Shown here piece by piece: positions 50,260 through 58,121 of a stretch of DNA of 64,000 nucleotides. Source of the stretch: Hyphomonadaceae bacterium (GTDB taxonomy: Bacteria > Pseudomonadota > Alphaproteobacteria > Caulobacterales > Hyphomonadaceae); contig JANQQC010000047.1 in NCBI GenBank assembly GCA_028285145.1, positions 1-64,000 of the forward strand, read 5' to 3'. How positions within the stretch are numbered: position 1 is the stretch's first letter; every line of letters starts with the position of its first letter. A program made the position numbers and the translations under genes. The notes beneath the pieces are model-generated. The model made no database searches and was not told the origin of the DNA. It saw nothing but the letters and a program-made list of their open reading frames with translations.

Positions 50260-51132
50260 ATGACCGAGACGTCAACGGGTAAGAACCGATACGCCAATGC
50301 TGCACGGGCGGCAGACTGGACGATCGATCAAGACTGGGCCTCTTACTCCGCCGAAGAACATGACCGCTGGGATCGGCTGTTCAAGCGGCAAAGCGACGTC
50401 CTCGAAGGCCGCGCCTGTGACGCTGCTCTGGAGGCGATGCATACGCTGAAACTCTCAGAAGACGGCATCCCGGACATGGGCCGACTCTCCGACCGGCTCG
50501 AGCCGCTGACAGGCTGGCGCGTCGTACCGGTGACCGATCTCGTGCCGGATGATGTGTTCTTCAATCACCTCGCCAATCGCCGCTTTCCGGCAGGTGCCTT
50601 CATCCGGCCGGAAGAAGAATTTGACTATCTGGAAGAGCCGGACGTCTTTCACGATGTGTTCGGTCATGTGCCGCTTCTGGCCAACCCCGTCTTCGCAGAC
50701 TTCATGCAAGCCTATGGCAAGGGCGGGCAACGAGCGATGGCGCTCGGTCAGCTGCACAACCTTGCGCGGCTTTATTGGTATACGGTGGAGTTCGGGCTGA
50801 TCCAGTCGCCCGAGGGCCTGCGGATTTTCGGGGCAGGGATCCTCTCCTCTCCAAAGGAAAGCGTATTCTCGCTGGATGCCCCCTCCCCCAACCGGGTGGC
50901 GTTCGATCTCGCCCGGGTGATGCGCACCAAATACGTGATCGACGACTTCCAACAGACCTACTTCGTCATCGAAAGCTTCGAGACGCTGCTGGACACCTGC
51001 TATGATGATTTCGGCGGTATCTACGCCGCCGTGAAAGACGCACCAGATATCGAAGCGCATGCGCTGGACCCGGGCGACGATGTGATCACACGCGGCACGC
51101 TTGAGTACTTCAAGCAAAAGGGCGCAGCGTGA
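50260..51132 (+). CDS. phhA: Phenylalanine 4-hydroxylase
   Basis: A 290-residue iron and pterin-dependent monooxygenase converting phenylalanine to tyrosine. The iron ligands are the two His of EPDVFHDVFGHVPLL and a Glu in YWYTVEFGLI; GAGILSSPKES is typical of the bacterial enzyme. The ATG at 50260 follows GGAG; a TTG four codons upstream is unlikely. No pterin-recycling gene is nearby. Confidence 0.95.
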   Translation: MTETSTGKNRYANAARAADWTIDQDWASYSAEEHDRWDRLFKRQSDVLEGRACDAALEAMHTLKLSEDGIPDMGRLSDRLEPLTGWRVVPVTDLVPDDVFFNHLANRRFPAGAFIRPEEEFDYLEEPDVFHDVFGHVPLLANPVFADFMQAYGKGGQRAMALGQLHNLARLYWYTVEFGLIQSPEGLRIFGAGILSSPKESVFSLDAPSPNRVAFDLARVMRTKYVIDDFQQTYFVIESFETLLDTCYDDFGGIYAAVKDAPDIEAHALDPGDDVITRGTLEYFKQKGAA

Positions 51133-51162
51133 GCCGCACTCTCTCGAAAATCGGACCAGCGC

Positions 51163-52167
51163 CTAGATCGATAGCGTGATCTTGCCGAAGTGCTTCTGCG
51201 ATGCCTGATGCGCGAAGGCCTTGGCGATATCGTCCAGCGGGAAATCGGAGTCGATCACCGGCTTGATACCGTTTGCTTCAATGGCGGCGACCATGTCTTC
51301 CTGATGTGCGCGAGAACCAACGGTGATCCCGGACACGGTGATGTTCTTTGAGAACAGCGCTGCGGTCGGCACCTCGCCGGTCACGCCGGTTAGCACGCCG
51401 ATCAGGGAGATGTGCCCGCCAATGCGGCACGCCGCAATGGACTCAGCCATCGTACCGGGCCCGCCGATCTCGACCACTTCATCGACGCCGCGTCCGCCGG
51501 TGAGTTCAAGCGCTTTCTTCCCCCACTCCGGGGTCTCCTTGTAATTGATCAGGTGATCCGCGCCGAGAGCCTTGAGTTTTTCGAGCTTCTCATCCGACGA
51601 AGAGGTCGCAATCACCCGAGCGCCGGCTGCTTTCGCGAATTGAAGGGCGAAGATCGATACACCCCCGGTGCCCTGGGTCAGCACCCAATCGCCGGGCTTC
51701 ACATTGTTTTCGACGAACATGCCGCGCCATGCGGTCAGCGCTGCGCAAGGGAGTGTGGCGGCCTCCTGAAAGGAGTAGCCCTCAGGCACTCTAGTGAAGG
51801 CGTGTTCCGACATGGCGACTTGCTCGGCCGCGAAGCCATCCGCGCCATCACCGGGCACACTGAAGAAACCTGCCATTTGCGGGCCGCCCGACAGCCAGTC
51901 GGGGAAGAAGGTAGAGAGCACGCGGTCACCCGGCTTGAAGCGGGTCACGCCATCGCCCACAGCTGTGACTTCCCCTGCACCATCGGACATCGGGATACGG
52001 CCATCATCGGTGGGGATGCCGCCCATGACGACGACGAAGTCGTGATAGTTGAGTGAACTCGCCTGAATCCGGACTTGGACTTGGCCGGGCCCGGGCTGGG
52101 GATCCGGGCGATCCTCAATCACGAGGTTATCGAGCCCGCCGGGCTTCTTGACTGCTGCAACTTTCAT
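51163..52167 (-). CDS. MDR-family NAD(P)-dependent oxidoreductase
   Basis: A 334-residue medium-chain dehydrogenase/reductase. The N-terminal GroES-like part has IPMSDGAGEVTAVGDGVTRFKPGDRV; the cofactor fold has TQGTGGVSIFALQFAKAAG and later VVEIGGPGTMAESIA. The catalytic zinc cysteine set is not seen, which fits the zinc-free quinone-oxidoreductase-like side of the family. A YafY regulator lies 72 bases upstream on the same strand. Confidence 0.9.
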   Translation of the reverse strand: MKVAAVKKPGGLDNLVIEDRPDPQPGPGQVQVRIQASSLNYHDFVVVMGGIPTDDGRIPMSDGAGEVTAVGDGVTRFKPGDRVLSTFFPDWLSGGPQMAGFFSVPGDGADGFAAEQVAMSEHAFTRVPEGYSFQEAATLPCAALTAWRGMFVENNVKPGDWVLTQGTGGVSIFALQFAKAAGARVIATSSSDEKLEKLKALGADHLINYKETPEWGKKALELTGGRGVDEVVEIGGPGTMAESIAACRIGGHISLIGVLTGVTGEVPTAALFSKNITVSGITVGSRAHQEDMVAAIEANGIKPVIDSDFPLDDIAKAFAHQASQKHFGKITLSI

Positions 52168-52239
52168 GGCTGTGTCCTCTCATCTTTTTATAAGAAAACC
52201 TTGGCGGGACGTTGGGTAAGTCAACCGCCAAACCAAGAA

Positions 52240-52929
52240 TCACTCCGATTCCTCTGACAGGCGGGTCAGGTAGGCCCGCAGCATCGGCACACGCTCCGGC
52301 CGGAAGGAGGTGCCGGTCAGAGTCATGTGCTGAATGCGGTCGATCCTAAACATGCGGAAATCAGACCTGAGATCGCACCAGGCAAGGACCACGAGCGACT
52401 TCTCAAAATAGACAATGGCAAGCGGGCGAATATCGCGTTGCGTCGCGGCCTGGTGCTCGTCGACATAGTCGATCGTGATGATCCGCTCCTCACGCGTTTC
52501 CTCTCGAAGCGCCGGAATATCGATCTGGACACTCGGTCTCTGAATGTAGCGCTTGGCATAGAGCACCGCATGTTCGAACTCGGCCTGCATACGCGGCGGC
52601 AGGCTGGCCTTCAGCTTGGAGAGTGCATTCTCCGCCGCTTCGGACAGAACGGGGTCGCCCACTTCCCGCACCTCGCGCAGGCCAAGAACAAGAGCTTCCA
52701 TCTCATCCCGGCTGAACAGCATAGGCGGAAGCGCCGGGTCCTCCTGCAAGGTGTAGCCGACCCCCGCCTCGCCATCGATCAGGGCCCCCGACCGCCGGAG
52801 CGCTTCAATGTCGCGATAGAGGGTGCGGACAGACACATCTAATTCATCCGCGAGATAGTCTGCCGTTACCGGCGGTCTCGCGGTTCGCAGACATTGCATG
52901 AGGCGAAGGAGGCGGTCGCTACGGGCCAT
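52240..52929 (-). CDS. YafY-type WYL-domain transcriptional regulator
   Basis: A 229-residue regulator: an N-terminal HTH_11 domain (RLLRLMQCLRTARPPVTADYLADEL, SVRTLYRDIEALR) and a WYL domain (LVVLAWCDLRSDFRMFRIDRI). In the WYL core the usual WYL triplet reads VLAWC. It is divergent from a GST gene; the spacer holds repeated TGACA. Confidence 0.92.
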   Translation of the reverse strand: MARSDRLLRLMQCLRTARPPVTADYLADELDVSVRTLYRDIEALRRSGALIDGEAGVGYTLQEDPALPPMLFSRDEMEALVLGLREVREVGDPVLSEAAENALSKLKASLPPRMQAEFEHAVLYAKRYIQRPSVQIDIPALREETREERIITIDYVDEHQAATQRDIRPLAIVYFEKSLVVLAWCDLRSDFRMFRIDRIQHMTLTGTSFRPERVPMLRAYLTRLSEESE

Positions 52930-52944
52930 AGCGCACCTTAGTAC

Positions 52945-52970
52945 GACATACTGACAAAAAGTGACAGGAG
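52945..52970. promoter_or_regulatory. TGACA direct repeats in the yafY-GST spacer
   Basis: ACTGACA and GTGACA are spaced about 10 bases apart in the 80-base divergent spacer. They may be a YafY site controlling both directions; the match rests on position only. Confidence 0.3.
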
Positions 52971-53009
52971 AGCGAGCTTAGACAAAGGGCAACCGAAAAG
53001 GAGCTCTTC

Positions 53010-53720
53010 ATGAATACGCTTGTCATCTACCCGGCCGTCTTTGGCGAACCGAGCGCCAGCCCCTTCTGCGTCAAGGCACTCTGTATGCTGAAGGCTGCCG
53101 GGATCGAGTATGAGGTGGAGGAAACGGCCGATCCCAGAAAAGCTCCGAAGGCCAAGCTCCCTATAATGGCGACAGATGATGGGGTCATCGCCGATAGCGA
53201 CCAGATCCGTGATTATCTGGAGCACAATGCCGGGATCGACTTCGATGAGGGATTAGACCGCGGGGATCGCGCCGCGTCGCGCGCCATGATCCGCATGGTC
53301 GAGGAACACATCTACTTTGCCATTGTCTGCGACCGATGGGGTAATGACGAGAACTGGGCGCATGTCCGGGAAGCATTCTTCTCCAACATCCCGTTTCCGG
53401 TCCGGGGGCTGATCAGTGGTCACATCCGAAAACAGGCGCTCGCCAGCCTCAACGGTCAGGGCATGGGCCGGCACAGTGATACCGAACGGTTCGAGCGGGT
53501 ACAGAAGGACATTGTCGCCATCAGAGACACGATCGGCAACAAGCCGTTCCTGTTTGGCGATCATCCGAGCGCCGCGGATATGAGCGTTGTCGCGATGCTA
53601 TCGGCTGCGGTGGCTACGCCGGTCGAGACCGATACAAGCCGCTTCATCCGAAATGACAGCGCGCTGGCAGCTTACATGAAGCGCGGACGGGAGCGGCTCT
53701 ATCCAGAAGCCGCTCCCTAA
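53010..53720 (+). CDS. Glutathione S-transferase family protein
   Basis: A 236-residue protein. The N-terminal thioredoxin-like half begins LVIYPAVFGEPSASPFCVKA with cis-Pro in KAKLPIM and Asp-Ser in IADSDQIRDYL, placing it near metaxin/Fax-like GSTs. The C-terminal helical half has LFGDHPSAADMSVVAML. The substrate is unknown. Divergent from the YafY-type regulator. Confidence 0.88.
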   Translation: MNTLVIYPAVFGEPSASPFCVKALCMLKAAGIEYEVEETADPRKAPKAKLPIMATDDGVIADSDQIRDYLEHNAGIDFDEGLDRGDRAASRAMIRMVEEHIYFAIVCDRWGNDENWAHVREAFFSNIPFPVRGLISGHIRKQALASLNGQGMGRHSDTERFERVQKDIVAIRDTIGNKPFLFGDHPSAADMSVVAMLSAAVATPVETDTSRFIRNDSALAAYMKRGRERLYPEAAP

Positions 53721-53730
53721 GGCGCACTCC

Positions 53731-54201
53731 CTAACTCTTGCAGGTCTGTGTCTCAGCCTGCACGCCGATTACAGTGACCTTGCCGCTTGCATCATCGACC
53801 TCGAAGTAGAGATCGCCGTAATCGTAAACTGTGGTGCTTTCGCGAGAAGCGACGCAGACGGGCTGACCGAGCGCGCCCCGTGCCGCAATCTGCTCAGCGC
53901 CCGGCGCAATGCCGGTCGCTGTTCGAAAGCGGGGATCTTTCGCGATAATCCAGTAAACCTCGTCATGGGCACCGACGGTAAGGCCGTCGAAGACATAGGT
54001 CGTGGCCGCGGTGCCTTTGATCGGGATTGTCTGGCGCGGGGTGCCTTTCAGCGCCAGCAGACTGCTCAGCGGCATGCCGATTTCGACATCGCCAACGCGC
54101 TCGCCGCGCACGATCTGATTGTCATTGAGGGTGAGTGGGGCCGTGGCACAGCCGGCGGCGAGAAACGCCGAAGCCAGCACGGACAGAATGGCGGCTTTCA
54201 T
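53731..54201 (-). CDS. Hypothetical lipoprotein
   Basis: A 156-residue lipoprotein (FLAAGCATA lipobox). The mature part, with VGDVEIGMPLSSLLALKGTP and TTYVFDGLTVGAHDEVYWI, resembles small BamE/SmpA-like folds, but I cannot assign a family. Two cysteines (QPVCVAS and ETQTCKS) could pair. It is convergent with the GST gene. Confidence 0.7.
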   Translation of the reverse strand: MKAAILSVLASAFLAAGCATAPLTLNDNQIVRGERVGDVEIGMPLSSLLALKGTPRQTIPIKGTAATTYVFDGLTVGAHDEVYWIIAKDPRFRTATGIAPGAEQIAARGALGQPVCVASRESTTVYDYGDLYFEVDDASGKVTVIGVQAETQTCKS

Positions 54202-54422
54202 GAACGCTACCTTGCCTCTTCAAACGCCCCACCCAAGCGCAGGCGGCAGAACAGCGGAAAAACTACCTGCTGTCGAGCGTCTGACGATGAAATGCTGCAG
54301 TCACGGGTTCACAAACGCTGCGGCGTCTGCCATTTCCGCGCGCTTCAGAAGAGACATTTTCGTCCGCATAGCGCGGCAGCCGTTCGATCCGGCCTGCCCC
54401 GCATACCACAGGCAAGACCCAC

Positions 54423-55361
54423 ATGGCGCGACAACGTAAACGCAAGGGCGATCCGGTTCATGGCTGGCTCGGACTCGATAAACCACTCGACATGACCTCC
54501 ACCCAGTGCGTCGGCGCGCTGAAACGCTTGCTGAACGCCCAGAAGGTCGGCCATGGCGGCACGCTGGATCCGCTGGCGGACGGCATTCTCCCCATCGCCT
54601 TCGGCGAAGCGACCAAGACCGTCCAGTGGGCGATGGATGGCGAGAAAGAATATGTCTTCACCATTCAGTGGGGAAAAAGCACGGCGACACAGGACCGCGA
54701 GGGCGAGGTGATCGTGACCAGCGATGCCCGCCCAGCACGCGAGGCCGTCGAGGGAGCGCTCGCCACGTTCGTTGGAGAAATCGAACAGGTGCCGCCAAAG
54801 TACTCCGCGATAAAGGTGGGTGGGGAGCGCGCCTATGATCTTGCGCGGGAAGGCGAAAATTTCGAACTCGAGAAGCGACCCGTCACTGTTTATGAGGCGT
54901 CCGTCACCGACGCGCCCGATGCTGATCATGTAACGATCCATGTCGTCACCGGCAAAGGCTTCTATGTGCGCGCGCTTGCCCGGGACCTTGCCGCAGACCT
55001 TAATGCCGAGGGCCATATCGTTAAGCTGCGCCGCACGCGCGTGGGTCCATTCGACGAGTCGAGCGCTGTCTCGCTTGCAGAGATCGAAGCCATGGAAGAT
55101 GCGGCTGCGCGTCGGGCCGTGCTTGATCCGATCGAGACGCCCCTTTCAGACACGCCTGCCCTCGATATCGGGCCGGACGGTGCAGCCCAGCTGCGTCAGG
55201 GCCGCACCATAGTTCTGCTCCCGCATCTGGTGGAACAGTGGCGCGCCGAGACGCCAGACCCGGAAAACCGGATCGCACTCGCGATGGACAGCGACACGGC
55301 GGTCGCACTCGGCGAGGTTCGCGCAGGCCGCTTCCAGCCAACGCGGGTGTTTCAGCTCTAG
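54423..55361 (+). CDS. truB: tRNA pseudouridine-55 synthase
   Basis: A 312-residue enzyme that makes pseudouridine 55 in the T arm of tRNA. The catalytic Asp is in GHGGTLDPLADGILPI; WLGLDKPLDMTSTQ, KYSAIKVGGERAYDLAR and GFYVRALARDLA are typical. Its end overlaps the membrane-protein gene by 4 bases. In many relatives truB stands directly before rpsO; here two genes intervene. Confidence 0.95.
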   Translation: MARQRKRKGDPVHGWLGLDKPLDMTSTQCVGALKRLLNAQKVGHGGTLDPLADGILPIAFGEATKTVQWAMDGEKEYVFTIQWGKSTATQDREGEVIVTSDARPAREAVEGALATFVGEIEQVPPKYSAIKVGGERAYDLAREGENFELEKRPVTVYEASVTDAPDADHVTIHVVTGKGFYVRALARDLAADLNAEGHIVKLRRTRVGPFDESSAVSLAEIEAMEDAAARRAVLDPIETPLSDTPALDIGPDGAAQLRQGRTIVLLPHLVEQWRAETPDPENRIALAMDSDTAVALGEVRAGRFQPTRVFQL

Positions 55362-56158
55362 GCGCGTACGCGCTGCCTTGCCGGACGGACACGCACGAGG
55401 ACGATCCAAATCAGCATGGCGATGAGCGGGGCGAAGGAGAGTACAGCCGGGAGCAAGGACCGATTGAACGCATCGGAGAAAACTTGCGGCTGCCCGAAGA
55501 AAAGCGAGGCGGACGCAAAGAACATCGACGCACACATCCGCCAGAGATGACGCGCAAGCCGCGCAGGGCCGATAAGAGCGCGGCGGAGGATCATGTTGAT
55601 CTCTCCAAGAAAAGCCAATGACCCAGCTACCATGAAGATGACGAAGGCCTGCGGTGGAGAGCCATCTATCGTCCCCGTTGGACTATTGAGGCCCATGATC
55701 ATGAAGGCGATCCCAAGCCCGGTAATGATCAAAGCGAGCGCGGCCCCGATATAATTCGCGAGGCCGGCGCGATTGCTGGAGCCACGCCGAACGGTGAGCC
55801 AGGCGGTGATCAGAAGGTATAGCGCCAGCACACCCGCAACGAAGTTGGGCCGTTGACCTTCATCCAGGAAGGGCGCAACGCCAGCGCCGATCAGATAGGC
55901 GACGAACATCGAAACCAGAAAGACCTTGCCAGCCGCACGATGGATTGATCCGCCCTTCGGAGAGGCGATCGCAACAGTTCCTGACAGGAGCCCCATCGTC
56001 CCACCGCCAATGTGGGCATAAAGCAGCGCCCCGGCCCCAAGATGCGCGATCAATGGCGCATCGGCAGCCACCTGAAGCGTGTTGGCGTGTGCCAACCCCG
56101 CGCAGATGAAGACAATGGCCAGCAGGCAGGTCAGACTATTAGCGGCAACTCTCGGCAT
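55358..56158 (-). CDS. Multi-span membrane protein (DUF2306-like), copy 2
   Basis: A 266-residue protein with about eight hydrophobic segments. It shares the blocks YAHIGGGTMGLLSGTVA, IHRAAGKVFLVSM and ARHLWRMCASMF with the gene at 25327-26025, so the two are paralogues. Function is unknown. The upstream spacer carries TTTAT-TG-ATAAA and ATCAAT/ATTGAT half-sites. Confidence 0.75.
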   Translation of the reverse strand: MPRVAANSLTCLLAIVFICAGLAHANTLQVAADAPLIAHLGAGALLYAHIGGGTMGLLSGTVAIASPKGGSIHRAAGKVFLVSMFVAYLIGAGVAPFLDEGQRPNFVAGVLALYLLITAWLTVRRGSSNRAGLANYIGAALALIITGLGIAFMIMGLNSPTGTIDGSPPQAFVIFMVAGSLAFLGEINMILRRALIGPARLARHLWRMCASMFFASASLFFGQPQVFSDAFNRSLLPAVLSFAPLIAMLIWIVLVRVRPARQRVRA

Positions 56159-56186
56159 GTCCCATCAATCTTCAGTCTCGACATGA

Positions 56187-56198
56187 TTTATTGATAAA
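56187..56198. promoter_or_regulatory. AT-rich dyad upstream of membrane protein copy 2
   Basis: TTTATTGATAAA has 5-base inverted arms and contains ATTGAT; an inverted ATCAAT lies at 56164-56169. The same half-site occurs in the larger dyad before copy 1 (26053-26085), suggesting a common regulator. Confidence 0.4.
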
Positions 56199-56230
56199 CG
56201 GAAAATCCGGATTTGACAATGTAAGTTGGC

Positions 56231-57511
56231 TCACTCCGCCGCACGAGCACCGAACATGGCGGAAACCACGGGATGAGGTTCTAGCTTTTCTGCATCGGCC
56301 TGCACTTGCGCAAAACAGACCCGCGCCGCCTCGACTGTCATGTCGATGTCGGCTTCGGTCATTGCCGCGCAGATGAACATGTTGTGCCAGGGGTGCATGT
56401 AGACGCCATGATCGAGCATGGCCGAGGTCCAAGCAAAACCCTTGCGGAAGTCTTGGTCATCCTCGAACAAGATTTGCGGCATCTGCGCCGGGCCCGTCTG
56501 GCGTAGCGATACGCCTTCCGCTTCGGCAACTGTCTCAAGCCCGGCGCGCAAGTGCTCTCCGAGAGCGATTTGATGCTCAAGATAGTCTGTCTCGCGAATA
56601 ATCCTCAGCGTCTCAAGCGCGGCGGCCATCGGCACGCCTGCGAACCAGAAAGACCCGGTCGCGTAGATTGCGCCGGCCCCTTCCCGGCAGCGTTCTGATC
56701 CGAGCACAGCGGAAATCGGGTGGCCGTTGGCAAAGCACTTGCCCCATGTACTGAGATCCGGACGCACGCCGACAAGCTCCCAGCTGCAATCGCGGGTGAG
56801 CCGGAAGCCGGCGCGGATATCGTCAACAATGAGCATGGCACCTGTCTCATCACAGAGCTCACGTGCGCGTTTGGCATAGGCCGGATCCGGTAGTGCTTGA
56901 TCGATGAAAGCGTCATGCTTGAAGGGCGCGGCGAAGATACCGGCGAGGTCATCACCAGCCTCAGCAACAGCGGCTTCCAGGCTGGCAACGTCGTTGTAGG
57001 TGCAGGTCTGAATGAAGGCCCGGTCTTCCGGAAGGGTGCCGGCACGAACCGGCGTGCACCATGGGGCAGCGCCGTGATATGCACCTTCCGCCACAAGGAT
57101 GACGCGCTTGCCGGTTTCAGCCCGCGCAATCGTCCGCGCCATGGTGGTGGCGTCCGTGCCATTCTTACAGAACATGGCCCAATCGGCATGGCTGATCATG
57201 TCGATGAAGGCTTCAGCCAGATCGATCATTAGCGGTGGCGGGCCGGTCATGGCATTACCGAGCGCAAGCTGGGCGGTCGCGGCCTCATCTACGCGCTTGT
57301 CGCCATAGCCCAGAAGGTTGGGGCCGTAGGCGCACATGAAGTCGAGATATTTGTTGTCGTCGGCATCCCAGAGATAGGCTCCTTCGGCCCGCTTGAAGAA
57401 TTGCGGATAGGTGTCCGGCAACAGGGCGGTGGACTCGTGGCCATAGACCCCGTTTGGCAGCGCCTTGCTCGCACGTTCGCGCAGGGCCCGATCCTGTGTT
57501 CTCTGACGCAT
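56231..57511 (-). CDS. Class III (GSA-type) aminotransferase
   Basis: A 426-residue PLP enzyme of the aminotransferase class III group, close to glutamate-1-semialdehyde aminomutase-like sequences. It has GYGDKRVDEAATAQL, FCKNGTDATTMARTIAR, AYHGAAPWC and the PLP lysine in STWGKCFANGHPISAV; the Asp of IVDDIRAGFR completes the site. It is not the haem-pathway HemL by overall wording of the motifs, and the substrate is unknown. Confidence 0.88.
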   Translation of the reverse strand: MRQRTQDRALRERASKALPNGVYGHESTALLPDTYPQFFKRAEGAYLWDADDNKYLDFMCAYGPNLLGYGDKRVDEAATAQLALGNAMTGPPPLMIDLAEAFIDMISHADWAMFCKNGTDATTMARTIARAETGKRVILVAEGAYHGAAPWCTPVRAGTLPEDRAFIQTCTYNDVASLEAAVAEAGDDLAGIFAAPFKHDAFIDQALPDPAYAKRARELCDETGAMLIVDDIRAGFRLTRDCSWELVGVRPDLSTWGKCFANGHPISAVLGSERCREGAGAIYATGSFWFAGVPMAAALETLRIIRETDYLEHQIALGEHLRAGLETVAEAEGVSLRQTGPAQMPQILFEDDQDFRKGFAWTSAMLDHGVYMHPWHNMFICAAMTEADIDMTVEAARVCFAQVQADAEKLEPHPVVSAMFGARAAE

Positions 57512-57786
57512 GCCTAACCTCCTCCTACATTTCGTTCTTCGCAGGCAGGTTAGCGGCTCGATGGCGTTTCAGGAACGCCTTTCTCGCCTGCCATTCTGGC
57601 CGCAAAACCCCTTCCCTTCTTTCCCTAAAGGCGCCATAAGCCGCGACTTGAGGCGAGCGGCGCTCTCCTTAGCCCGGCTGGACGACATCCCGGCCGGCGC
57701 TGGACGACCCGCCGACCCGCCCAAAACCCAAACGCAAAGAGCGTTCAATCCACCGCGCCCGCGGGCGCAGAATAGAAAGTGTATCG

Positions 57787-58056
57787 ATGTCGATTACTGC
57801 CGAAAAGAAATCGGAACTGATCAAGAAGTTCGCCCGTTCCGAGGGCGACACCGGAAGCCCTGAAGTCCAGGTCGCAATCCTCACGGAGCGCATCAACAAT
57901 CTGACCGGTCACTTCCAGAATAATCATAAAGATCATCATTCCCGCCGCGGCCTCCTGACCATGGTCGCCACGCGCCGGAAACTCCTCGACTATGTGAAGA
58001 GGAAAGACGAGGGCCGCTACTCGGCGCTCATCAAGGAGCTTGGCATCCGCCGCTAG
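57787..58056 (+). CDS. rpsO: 30S ribosomal protein S15
   Basis: An 89-residue protein that binds 16S r[40 protein letters not shown] and [15 protein letters not shown] are the usual blocks. The 275-base leader holds no gene; relatives autoregulate rpsO there. A hairpin separates it from pnp. Confidence 0.98.
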   Translation: MSITAEKKSELIKKFARSEGDTGSPEVQVAILTERINNLTGHFQNNHKDHHSRRGLLTMVATRRKLLDYVKRKDEGRYSALIKELGIRR

Positions 58057-58064
58057 CTCCCGAC

Positions 58065-58098
58065 AGCCCGCCCGGTCATGGGGACCCGGCGGGCTTTT
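58065..58098 (+). terminator. rpsO terminator
   Basis: A GC-rich stem (arms from 58066 and 58094, one internal mismatch) followed by TTTT, between rpsO and pnp. Read-through to pnp is common, and cleavage in this area takes part in pnp autocontrol in E. coli. Confidence 0.8.
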
Positions 58099-58121
58099 CG
58101 TACGCAAAGAAAGACAATCAC

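Noticed and set aside
54202-54422. Spacer between the lipoprotein gene and truB, with short frames in both directions
   Set aside because: Frames such as 54119-54439 are mostly antisense to the lipoprotein gene and match no family; treated as noncoding.
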